Shown in pieces: positions 46,630 through 54,420 of a stretch of 64,000 bases of DNA. The stretch lies in assembly GCA_963732595.1 (NCBI GenBank), contig CAVSZZ010000002.1, forward strand, positions 1,364,001 through 1,428,000. The letters run 5' to 3'. The translations under genes and the position numbers were made by a program. How positions within the stretch are numbered: the stretch's first letter is position 1; every line of letters begins with the position of its first letter. The notes under the pieces were generated by a model. That model ran no database searches, was not told the origin of the DNA, and saw only the letters and a program-made list of their open reading frames with translations. This DNA is from JAFGXF01 sp963732595. GTDB taxonomy: Bacteria; Chloroflexota; Anaerolineae; Anaerolineales; Anaerolineaceae.

Positions 46630-47898
46630 TTAATTAAGTTTTCCAGCAATCAGATCATTTAATATCTCGATTGCCTTCATTAACTGCACGTCAATTTCAT
46701 TCGCGATATCTTCTTCAGTGAACTCGACCACATAATCCGGTTCGATCCCAACCTCGTTGATCTGGCGCCCCTTGGGCGTCAGCCAGCGGGCTATGGTTAC
46801 CCGGATGGCGCCTTGCTCGTTGACCAGCGCTAACCAGTTCTGAACGGACCCTTTTCCATAGGTGGTGGTGCCAACCAGGATCCCTCGGTCATAATCCTGG
46901 ATGGCGCCGGCGGTGATCTCTGAGGCAGAAGCAGTGCCCTCATCCACCAGGACAACCAGCGGGATTTCGGTTGCCAGCCCTCTAGACCGGACTTCATATG
47001 AATCCCTTGAGCCATCACCAAATTCCTCGTACACGACTACTCCGCTATCAACGAATTCCGATACCACTTCGATCGAAGTATCCAGGTAGCCGCCGCCATT
47101 GCCGCGCAGATCCAGGATCAGTCCACGGGGATTGTTCTTTAATAGCTCGCGCAACTGGCTGCGCAGGTCATCAGCGGTGTCTTCCCCGAAGATGTTGATG
47201 CGGACATACGCCAGGTTCTCTTCATCTTCCAGCATCTTACTCTCGACACTGGGAACGACGATCTTGGCGCGCGTGATCGTGACATCGAAGGGTTCCTCCT
47301 GACCTTCACGCTTGATGGTCAGGGTGACATCTGTGCCGGCTGGACCAAGGATCTTGGAGTGCACCATGTCACCTGATACACCGGTCATGTCTTCGCCGTC
47401 AATGCCGACGATCAGGTCACCGGACTTCAATCCGGCCGCTTCTGCCGGTGAACCGGTGATCGGGGAGATGATCTCCACGTACTCGCCGGTTGTATCGATG
47501 TAGGCACCAATTCCCTCATACTCACCGGCCAGAGACTGTTCCTCGAACGAGTACATCTCGGGATCCATGTAGGAGGTGTGCGGATCATCAAGGGCTGCCA
47601 GCATGCCACGAATGGCACCCTGCATGAGTAGGGTATCATCGACCGGCTGGTCGACGAAATACTCATGCACGACCTCCCAGGTCTGCCAAAATGGTTCGAA
47701 TAAAGTGGCGACATCGGTGGGGGTATTGGTATCCAAGGTGGCCGTCGGACTGGCTTCACCCCTATTCAATAAACCGCTGATGCCGGTGCCGTCACCGACC
47801 GGAAAAGCCCAACCGACCAAAAGGCCGATGGAGAACATACCTGCCAGCAAGATAAGGCTGATGCAGCCAATCAGTGAATATTTGATTTTCGGATTCAT
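46630..47898 (-). CDS. ctpA: C-terminal processing peptidase, S41 family
   Basis: 422 aa. N-terminal signal/anchor (residues about 8-32), a Thr-rich linker, the N-terminal helical part (DPHTSYMDPE), a PDZ domain (SPAEAAGLKSGDLIVGIDGE), and the S41 core. The Ser/Lys dyad is in DEGTASASEITAGA (Ser) and TTYGKGSVQN (Lys). It acts outside the membrane, trimming proteins from hydrophobic C-termini. Grouped with the zinc metallopeptidase. Confidence 0.93.
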   Translation of the reverse strand: MNPKIKYSLIGCISLILLAGMFSIGLLVGWAFPVGDGTGISGLLNRGEASPTATLDTNTPTDVATLFEPFWQTWEVVHEYFVDQPVDDTLLMQGAIRGMLAALDDPHTSYMDPEMYSFEEQSLAGEYEGIGAYIDTTGEYVEIISPITGSPAEAAGLKSGDLIVGIDGEDMTGVSGDMVHSKILGPAGTDVTLTIKREGQEEPFDVTITRAKIVVPSVESKMLEDEENLAYVRINIFGEDTADDLRSQLRELLKNNPRGLILDLRGNGGGYLDTSIEVVSEFVDSGVVVYEEFGDGSRDSYEVRSRGLATEIPLVVLVDEGTASASEITAGAIQDYDRGILVGTTTYGKGSVQNWLALVNEQGAIRVTIARWLTPKGRQINEVGIEPDYVVEFTEEDIANEIDVQLMKAIEILNDLIAGKLN

Positions 47899-47962
47899 GA
47901 ATTGCTCCAGTTCGTACAGTATTAGTGCAAGAATAACATAAATCGATTAACAATCAATTAGA

Positions 47963-48622
47963 TTAATCAGGCTGTTTAATGAGGTCCCCATTGGTGGATA
48001 ATATCAGCGGAAGCTCTTCCAGGTAACGAATGCTGGGGTAGAGCAGGGTTGGCTGGTGGTTCTCATTGACATATACGACCGGCAGGCCCAATCCGGCAGC
48101 CGTCTGGATGTTTCTCAAATTATCATCCAGGAATAAGCAGGTTGTGGGATCAAGGTCACCCAACAGGGAGAGTGCCTTCTGAAATGCTTCAGTTTGAGGT
48201 TTGCAATAGGGGCTGATATCGGTGATATCCACGATGTCGTCGATTAATTTTTCGATGCCGACCTGTTTCAGGACACGCCGCGAATGAGCCCTGTTCGAAT
48301 TTGTAAAGATGATCTTGCGTTGAGGGTAACTGGATAAAACCTGGAAGAGTGCCGGATCGGGTGCAAGTATCTGTTCGATCGGCACGTCATGCACGTAATC
48401 CAGATAATCCTGGGCATCGATGCCGTGATTGAGCTCCAAACCGCGCAAGGTTGTGCCATAGGTATTGAAATATTGATATTGCAATCTGTGGATCTCTTCA
48501 GGTTCCAACCCAAGGCGGATGTGAATGAACTGCGCAATGCGCTCGCCAATTAGATTCCACAGACCGGTTGAGGAAGGGTAGATGGTCTCATCCAGGTCGA
48601 GGATCAGTGTTGTAATGGGCAT
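47963..48622 (-). CDS. HAD-family pyrimidine 5'-nucleotidase-like phosphatase
   Basis: 219 aa. HAD motif I DLDETIY has nucleophile Asp9 and acid Asp11. Motif II is IFTNSNR, motif III Lys lies in YCKPQTEAF and motif IV is FLDDNLRNI. The cap and LRGLELNHG segment match the SDT1/PHM8 pyrimidine 5'-nucleotidase group, which dephosphorylate UMP/CMP. Cytoplasmic. Substrate not certain within HAD. Confidence 0.82.
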   Translation of the reverse strand: MPITTLILDLDETIYPSSTGLWNLIGERIAQFIHIRLGLEPEEIHRLQYQYFNTYGTTLRGLELNHGIDAQDYLDYVHDVPIEQILAPDPALFQVLSSYPQRKIIFTNSNRAHSRRVLKQVGIEKLIDDIVDITDISPYCKPQTEAFQKALSLLGDLDPTTCLFLDDNLRNIQTAAGLGLPVVYVNENHQPTLLYPSIRYLEELPLILSTNGDLIKQPD

Positions 48623-48809
48623 GATTTCGAGATTGTATCATATTGAGTTCGAACCGATGGGCAGTGATCAGGATCGTAGATCGAATGGTCAGGTCTTTAT
48701 CCATATTGTGAATCCGTGTGATTAAAGCTAAAATTGTGGTGCGCATCATCTGACGGTGAATGTAACCTTCCTATCATTGTGGACTCGCACAAGCACTGAA
48801 AAGGATCCA

Positions 48810-50342
48810 ATGACAGAAACACTCAGGGTCGTCGGTAAAAGGTACGAAATTGGTAAGGTCATCGGTTCAGGAACGACCGGCATGGTTTATTTGGGAAGGG
48901 ATATTCAGACCGGACAATCCGTGGCAATCAAGGAATTGCATAAGGATATTCTGACAGGTTCGCCGGAGCTTGTGGAGCGTTTCCGCCGTGAGGGGGAGGC
49001 ATTACAGAGATTAGAGCATCCCAATATCGTGAAAGTTTATATGATGATCGAAGAAGCCGACCATCATTTCATGATCATGGAATATGTGCCGGGAGGTTCG
49101 TTGGCTGGTTTGCTGCAAAAAGCCGGTCCATTGACAGTTTCCCAAACGGTTGATATTGGGCTTGAATTAGCGGATGCACTCGCGCGGGCACATCACATGG
49201 GTATTCTGCATCGGGATATCAAACCCGCCAATATCCTCCTTTCTGAGGATGGCACCCCCCGTTTGACGGATTTTGGCTTGGCACGCCTGGACAATTCTCC
49301 TTCCATTACAACCACGGGCTCCCTGATTGGAACCCCGTATTATCTCAGCCCGGAAGCCTGCTATCAGCAGGATATCGACGAAAGAACGGATATCTGGGCT
49401 TTCGGCGTTGTCCTTTTTGAGATGCTCACCGGGCGTCGGCCATTTACAGGGGAAACCGTATTTGACGTTACTTATGCCATCAAGAACCAATCTGTTCCGG
49501 AACATGCTTTACAGCGGGGAGGTATCCCCCAGCCGCTTTCAGCTCTTGTGCTGATGATGCTTCGCAAAGACCGTGCCGCCCGGTTGGGCTCTGCCCGGCA
49601 GGTAGGTGCGGAGCTTGAAAAGATTCAAGCATCGATCAATTCTCCGGATCAACGGAGTTATCCGGCTGGATCCAAAAAAGGGTCAGCCCGACCGGATACG
49701 ATCAGGATTTTGATCGTAGATGACCATGCCGTTGTGCGCCAGGGATTGCGGACTTTCATTGATCTTCAGGAGGATATGACCGTTGTTGGTGAGGGAGCTG
49801 ATGGTATTGAGGGGGTCGAAATGGCCAGGCAGCTGCAGCCAGATATCATTCTCATGGATCTGGCCATGCCAAGACTCAATGGGGTGGAAGCTACTCAGAG
49901 GATCCTGACCGATAACCCAGCCACAAAGATATTGATTCTGACCAGTTTTGGCGAGGATAAGATGGTTTTTCCCGCAATCCGGAATGGTGCCCAAGGATAC
50001 CTCTTAAAGGACATCCAACCAAACGATCTGGTCAAAGCGATCCGATCGGCATTTCAAGGCAATGTGCAATTGCACCCCGATATCGCAAAAAAATTGATGG
50101 TCTCCGTGGCTCAAAAACCTGATGAACCGCGGCAAATGAATGAGATGGAGTCACTTACGGACCGGGAGCTTGAAGTAATAAAATATATAGCCCATGGGTT
50201 GAGCAATCGGGAGATTGCCACAGAAATGGTCATCAGCGAAAAGACCGTAAAAACCCATGTAAGCAATCTGCTAGGTAAGTTGGGCGTTGAAGACCGCACA
50301 CAGGCAGCTATCTGGGCGGTCAAGAATGGCATGGGTAACTGA
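48810..50342 (+). CDS. Ser/Thr kinase - receiver - LuxR fusion regulator
   Basis: 510 aa from ATG 48810 (AAGGA upstream). Residues 10-270: a full Hanks-type kinase with Gly loop GSGTTGMV, Lys41, catalytic Asp136 in HRDIKPAN, DFG at 154-156 and APE-like SPEA. After a short linker, residues 297-412 form a receiver domain with Asp350 (ILMDLAMP), Thr378 and Lys400. Residues 445-508 are a NarL/LuxR-type helix-turn-helix (LTDRELEVIKYIAHGLSNRE). No membrane segment. The receiver can take phosphate from the histidine kinases encoded next. The kinase may modify this or neighbouring proteins. The combination of both phosphorylation systems and DNA binding in one chain is unusual. Confidence 0.92.
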   Translation: MTETLRVVGKRYEIGKVIGSGTTGMVYLGRDIQTGQSVAIKELHKDILTGSPELVERFRREGEALQRLEHPNIVKVYMMIEEADHHFMIMEYVPGGSLAGLLQKAGPLTVSQTVDIGLELADALARAHHMGILHRDIKPANILLSEDGTPRLTDFGLARLDNSPSITTTGSLIGTPYYLSPEACYQQDIDERTDIWAFGVVLFEMLTGRRPFTGETVFDVTYAIKNQSVPEHALQRGGIPQPLSALVLMMLRKDRAARLGSARQVGAELEKIQASINSPDQRSYPAGSKKGSARPDTIRILIVDDHAVVRQGLRTFIDLQEDMTVVGEGADGIEGVEMARQLQPDIILMDLAMPRLNGVEATQRILTDNPATKILILTSFGEDKMVFPAIRNGAQGYLLKDIQPNDLVKAIRSAFQGNVQLHPDIAKKLMVSVAQKPDEPRQMNEMESLTDRELEVIKYIAHGLSNREIATEMVISEKTVKTHVSNLLGKLGVEDRTQAAIWAVKNGMGN

Positions 50343-50345
50343 CCG

Positions 50346-51491
50346 ATGGGATTTATTACCGGTCTGGTCGTTTACCTTGCCACCTTTATTCGAGCCCTGA
50401 CGTTTTCCGTGGACGCTCCGCCGGATGGTCCGCTCATCCTTATCCTGGTCTTTTTTGGGATATTTCTGGTGACGGAGCCCTGGATTACAAAGCGATTCGG
50501 TTGGTATCCCATTGTTTATCTGGTCATTCAATCAGCCCTGGCCATAGCCACTTTCCTGATCCCACCCCACTTTGATTTCTTACCGATCCTCCTCATATCA
50601 TTAACGTTAAATGCCGTTTTATCCTTTGGATATCCTGTGGGGTATTACTGGATTGCTTTATTTACCCTGGCTTTGGTGTATCCCATAATGGATACCTGGG
50701 GTGGCTCTATCGAGGGCTATATCATGATCGTATTGTATGCGGGTTTATACCTGCTTACCGGAAGCTTTGCAATACAACTGCGCAAGGTCGAACTATCCCG
50801 TAAAGAAAATGAGCGGCTATTAAGAAAATTGCAATCCACCCATCGTGAACTTGAAGAATACAAAGCTCAAATAGAAGATCATGCCGCGGCCCGTACGCGC
50901 AATCAAATGGCTCAGGAGTTGCATGATTCTGTCACCCAAACCATTTTTACAGTAAGCCTTGCCGCGCAGACTGCAGCTGTCAAGTATAAAAAAGACCCCG
51001 CCAGTGCCAAAGAGCAAATTGACCGAATGATCGAACTGGCTGGAGATGCATCAGAAGAAATCACAGACCTGGTGAGCCTCTTCCGGCCTCGCTCTGTGAT
51101 CACAGAAGGTTTACCCACAGCCCTGAGGAAATTGGCTCATGAAAGGAGCCTGCGAGATAATCTAAAAGTAAGCGTGGCAGTATCCGGAAATCGCGAATTA
51201 CCTGAGGATACTTCTCTCGGTCTGTACCGGATCGCCCAGGAAGCCTTGAACAATGTCAGCAGGCATTCCGGGTCCGACCAGGCTGAAATCCGTTTGGACC
51301 TTAAAAATCATCCGGCAACACTTGAGATCATCGATCAGGGGAAGGGTTTTAAAAGCGTCGATGATTTGTCACAATCGGGACATTTCGGTCTGGCCGGCAT
51401 GCTCGACCGGGCAACTGAGATTGGATGGAATTTATCCGTCGACTCCCATCCGGGTGGCGGGACTCGCATTCAGATCAAGGAAGCCATTTAA
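50346..51491 (+). CDS. HisKA_3-type sensor histidine kinase (complete)
   Basis: 381 aa. Five or six membrane helices fill residues 1-145, a coiled coil covers 147-180, and the dimerisation domain contains His193 in ELHDSVTQTIF. The HATPase domain is intact: N-box LYRIAQEALNNVSRHS, G1 DQGKGF, G2 HFGLAGM, and GGGTRI. No extracellular sensor domain is evident, so it may sense membrane state. It starts 4 bases after the fusion regulator's stop and is the probable phosphate donor for its receiver. Confidence 0.92.
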   Translation: MGFITGLVVYLATFIRALTFSVDAPPDGPLILILVFFGIFLVTEPWITKRFGWYPIVYLVIQSALAIATFLIPPHFDFLPILLISLTLNAVLSFGYPVGYYWIALFTLALVYPIMDTWGGSIEGYIMIVLYAGLYLLTGSFAIQLRKVELSRKENERLLRKLQSTHRELEEYKAQIEDHAAARTRNQMAQELHDSVTQTIFTVSLAAQTAAVKYKKDPASAKEQIDRMIELAGDASEEITDLVSLFRPRSVITEGLPTALRKLAHERSLRDNLKVSVAVSGNRELPEDTSLGLYRIAQEALNNVSRHSGSDQAEIRLDLKNHPATLEIIDQGKGFKSVDDLSQSGHFGLAGMLDRATEIGWNLSVDSHPGGGTRIQIKEAI

Positions 51492-52279
51492 TGAATCAAC
51501 GTACGGACCTGGATCGATTCTTTAGAAATTACGACTTGCGTATCAGTGTGATCATGATCCTGTTTGTAGCTGGTAGGAAGTGGTTCCATATGCAATATGC
51601 CCCATACCAGCTCCTGTCATTGGGATTCATCTTTGTTTTTACGATCAGTTTTCTACTATTTCCGCTCACCAGTCATAAAATTGGCAAGAAGGTGTGGATC
51701 TATTTGCTTTGTCAGGTTCTGCTGATCGAGGTGCTGGGATTTATGCCTCCTGAAGAAGATACCTGGAGTTTACTATATATTCCCCTATGGGCTGAGATCA
51801 AGATGGTTTATCCGGCGAGGAAGACTTATTTTACAATGGGTGCCCTCGGAATCCTCATGATAGCCACATTAATGCTCACCTTTGATTGGTATATCGGGAT
51901 TGGTTATGGTGTCTTCATGGCAGCTGTCGGATTCTTCCAGTTAACCCCGGATCTGGTTTATGCCCAATCGGAGGCCGCTCACGCAGTGAGTCAGCGCCTC
52001 CTGAGTGAATCGAAAAAGGCAAATAGCCAGCTGAAGAAGGCCGCCAGGCAGGCTGCGGAATTAAGTGCCATTCAGGAGCGCATCCGTTTGGCAAATGATC
52101 TGCATGATTCGGTCAGCCAATTAATGTTCAGCATCAAGCTTCTGGCCCAGTCCACACGGTTATTAATGGACAAGGATCCGGCGGCAGTATTGCCACAACT
52201 CGAACAGCTGCAGGAACTCTCGAGCCGCGCTCTTCATCAAATGCGGGGTTTGATCACGCAATGGCGTGACAACGCCTGA
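51491..52279 (+). CDS. HisKA_3-like protein without an ATPase domain
   Basis: 262 aa from ATG 51491, whose A is the last base of the previous TAA. About five membrane helices (residues 15-155), a coiled coil, and a dimerisation helix with His205 in NDLHDSVSQLMFSI. The chain ends after the second helix (ALHQMRGLITQWRDNA). The next 159 bases in all frames show no N, G1 or G2 box, so the ATPase domain is truly absent, not shifted out of frame. It may be a phosphotransfer protein or a regulatory partner of the preceding kinase. Confidence 0.85.
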   Translation: MNQRTDLDRFFRNYDLRISVIMILFVAGRKWFHMQYAPYQLLSLGFIFVFTISFLLFPLTSHKIGKKVWIYLLCQVLLIEVLGFMPPEEDTWSLLYIPLWAEIKMVYPARKTYFTMGALGILMIATLMLTFDWYIGIGYGVFMAAVGFFQLTPDLVYAQSEAAHAVSQRLLSESKKANSQLKKAARQAAELSAIQERIRLANDLHDSVSQLMFSIKLLAQSTRLLMDKDPAAVLPQLEQLQELSSRALHQMRGLITQWRDNA

Positions 52280-52320
52280 TCATACCTATTTTCATTCCAA
52301 CTGATCATCCACTGATCTTT

Positions 52321-52370
52321 AGAAAAGCCAGAATCGATCTGGCTTTTCTAGGTCTTAAGACCTAGGTCTT
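52321..52370 (+). promoter_or_regulatory. Hairpin plus 18-bp palindrome ahead of the lone receiver gene
   Basis: First a 12-bp stem (AGAAAAGCCAGA at 52321-52332 with 52338-52349), then CTAGGTCTTAAGACCTAG at 52348-52365, a perfect palindrome, and a second TAGGTCTT at 52363-52370. The first may be a terminator for the kinase operon, although its T-run is poor. The second looks like an operator for a dimeric regulator. Confidence 0.55.
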
Positions 52371-52438
52371 CCCAATCCAAAAATCAACCCATGGCCTGAT
52401 GCATTTAACCCTGATCACCGGTATGCTGTATTCAGGTT

Positions 52439-52873
52439 ATGAAAATGGATACCATTCGTCTGATGATCGTGGATGATCGCAAGGAGATCTGCCGGGAGAT
52501 GAGTACGGCGATCGAACTGGCCGCTGCCTCTGCCCTGGTTCCAATCACGGTGATCGCAACAGCACACGATGGATTTGAAGCAATTGAAAAAGCGGATGTG
52601 TACAACCCTGATCTGATCCTGATGGACCTTGAGATGCCACGCTTGGGAGGTTTGAGCGCGGCAAAGCGGATTAAGACCTTGCACCCCGACATCATCATCA
52701 TGGCTTTCACCATTCATGACAGCCCGTCTACCCACCTGGCCATCCTGCAGGCAAAAATGGATGGATTGATCAGTAAAGGCACGAACCTGGCGATAATTAT
52801 TGAAGAGATCCGTCGATATTGTTCGTCCAAGAACCACCCGGCGGAAAAAATAAAAAGAAAACGAGAGGATTAA
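52439..52873 (+). CDS. Single-domain response regulator
   Basis: 144 aa, only a receiver domain plus a basic tail (KIKRKRED). Asp12/Asp13 (IVDDRKE), phosphoacceptor Asp63 in LILMDLEMP, Thr91 and Lys113 in LISKGT. No output domain. It could carry phosphate to or from the kinases upstream, or act by protein contact. A space of 159 bases with a palindrome separates it from the kinase. The acyltransferase gene starts 4 bases after it. Confidence 0.9.
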   Translation: MKMDTIRLMIVDDRKEICREMSTAIELAAASALVPITVIATAHDGFEAIEKADVYNPDLILMDLEMPRLGGLSAAKRIKTLHPDIIIMAFTIHDSPSTHLAILQAKMDGLISKGTNLAIIIEEIRRYCSSKNHPAEKIKRKRED

Positions 52874-52877
52874 AAAA

Positions 52878-54020
52878 ATGCAACCCAATACAACCGTAAG
52901 TACAAGAAGATATGACCTGGACTGGCTGCGGGTCATCACCATCATCACCGTGTTATTTTTCCATACTGGCAGGTTTTTCGATGAAGGCGGCTGGCATGTG
53001 AAGGATGCGCTCAGGCTTGAGAGCTTCCAGGATATGACTGACCTGCTGGTTATCTGGATCATGCCCATCATGTTCGTTATTTCAGGCGCTGCGATTTATT
53101 ATGGTTTCAAGCCCGGGCAGGTGGGCAAGTTCCTGAAGGATAAGCTGCTGCGCCTGGTGGTACCTCTGGTCGTGGGCATGTTCACCCATTCGATCCTGCA
53201 AATGTATTTCGACGCCACCACCAACGGCCGTTTCGTGGGCACCTTTTGGGAGTTTATCCCACACTACTTCGATGGTGTATTCCCCTTCGGTGGTAATTTC
53301 TCAGTTACGTCTGTCCATCTATGGTACCTGGAAGTCCTCTTCATCTTTTGCCTGTTGTTCCTGCCTGTTTTCATCTGGTTGAAAGGCTCCGGGCAGAGAG
53401 TCTGGCAGTCAGTCGGTAATTTCCTGGCTAGGCCGGGTACCCTGTACCTGTTAGCCATACCCACCATCCTGCTCGTTACACTATTGGATCCCTCCAATAT
53501 CGGCATGAAAGATACAGGTGGTTGGAATGTCTTTGCCTACATGACCTTTTTCCTGCCAGCATTCATCTTTGTCTCGAATGAGGAAGTCATGGAGAGATTG
53601 GATAAGCAACGCTGGCTGTCGCTGGCTCTGGCAATAGCCTTTACGTTGGCTTACTGGTCGATGGAAGATGTCGCATATGGCTCAGTCGGGTATTTGATCG
53701 AGTCGACCCTCATCACCCTGGCTTCCTGGAGTTGGATTTTTGCCCTGCTCGGTATTGCCCGCCGCTACCTGACCTTTACAAACCCATTCTTGAAGTATGC
53801 GAATGAAGCTGTGCTGCCATTCTATATTCTGCATCAGCCGGTCCTTGTCAGCGTAGGGTTTTTCGTGGTGCGCTGGTCGTTACCTGTCCTGGGTAAGTAT
53901 TTCGTGATCCTCGGGATTTCATTCATTGTGATCATGACGATCTATGAATTCCTGGTGAGGCGATTTAATTTCATGCGCTTCCTGTTTGGAATGAAACCCA
54001 AGGCGAAGCAGGTGATTTGA
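52878..54020 (+). CDS. Acyltransferase family 3 membrane protein
   Basis: 380 aa with about ten membrane helices. It opens with RRYDLDWLRVITIITVLFFH, the classical acyltransferase-3 start with catalytic His in FFHTGRFF. It also has WYLEVLFIFCLLFL and LPFYILHQPVLV. Such proteins O-acylate envelope glycans such as OPGs or cell-wall sugars. The start follows AGAGGA. Tight linkage to the receiver gene suggests that the signalling cluster controls, or is controlled by, envelope modification. Confidence 0.88.
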   Translation: MQPNTTVSTRRYDLDWLRVITIITVLFFHTGRFFDEGGWHVKDALRLESFQDMTDLLVIWIMPIMFVISGAAIYYGFKPGQVGKFLKDKLLRLVVPLVVGMFTHSILQMYFDATTNGRFVGTFWEFIPHYFDGVFPFGGNFSVTSVHLWYLEVLFIFCLLFLPVFIWLKGSGQRVWQSVGNFLARPGTLYLLAIPTILLVTLLDPSNIGMKDTGGWNVFAYMTFFLPAFIFVSNEEVMERLDKQRWLSLALAIAFTLAYWSMEDVAYGSVGYLIESTLITLASWSWIFALLGIARRYLTFTNPFLKYANEAVLPFYILHQPVLVSVGFFVVRWSLPVLGKYFVILGISFIVIMTIYEFLVRRFNFMRFLFGMKPKAKQVI

Positions 54021-54099
54021 CCTTTCGATCACCAACTATCGCAAACGTAAATATGCGTCTCCCATGAAAATCGGTAGGCGCATTCCATTAAATATTACA

Positions 54100-54128
54100 T
54101 TGACTACCAAGCAGGTCATCTGTATAAT
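54100..54128 (+). promoter_or_regulatory. Promoter of the valS T-box transcript
   Basis: TTGACT at 54100-54105, 17-base spacer, TATAAT at 54123-54128. Confidence 0.85.
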
Positions 54129-54139
54129 GAATATAAATA

Positions 54140-54405
54140 AATAGTTCGATGCTAGGAGGAGTAAGCGGATGGCTGGCTTCCAGAAACGGAGTGCCATGGC
54201 TGTGAGCCTCTCAAGCGAGCCCCTGCCGAAAGTCGCCTGGCGTATGTGCCGAAGAAATCCTGAAGGAGAGTAGACCGGCACGGGAGAGCCCGTTACAGCT
54301 TCCACCGGATGTTAGTCCGGATCGAGTGCGCCAGGCAGCTGGCGAATTGAGGTGGTACCGCGAAATTAACCCTTTCGTCCTCATGATGGAAGGGTTTTAC
54401 ATTTA
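54140..54405 (+). ncRNA. T-box leader of valS
   Basis: The T-box AGGTGGTACCGCGA is at 54350-54363, with TGGT as expected for a discriminator A. A terminator stem AACCCTT (54368-54374) pairs with 54390-54396, followed by TTTTACATTT. The Val specifier is probably GTC at 54232-54234 in GAA-A-GTC-G-CC, matching the GAA-n-codon-n layout of the pheS leader. There are two AGTA boxes (about 54156 and 54266), so the stem I boundaries, and hence the specifier, are not certain. Confidence 0.85.
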
Positions 54406-54420
54406 ATAAAGAGGTGAATT

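Noticed and set aside
51491..52279. Missing ATPase domain of the second histidine kinase as a frameshift effect
   Set aside because: All frames of the following 159 bases lack N, G1 and G2 boxes, and genes around it show no indels.
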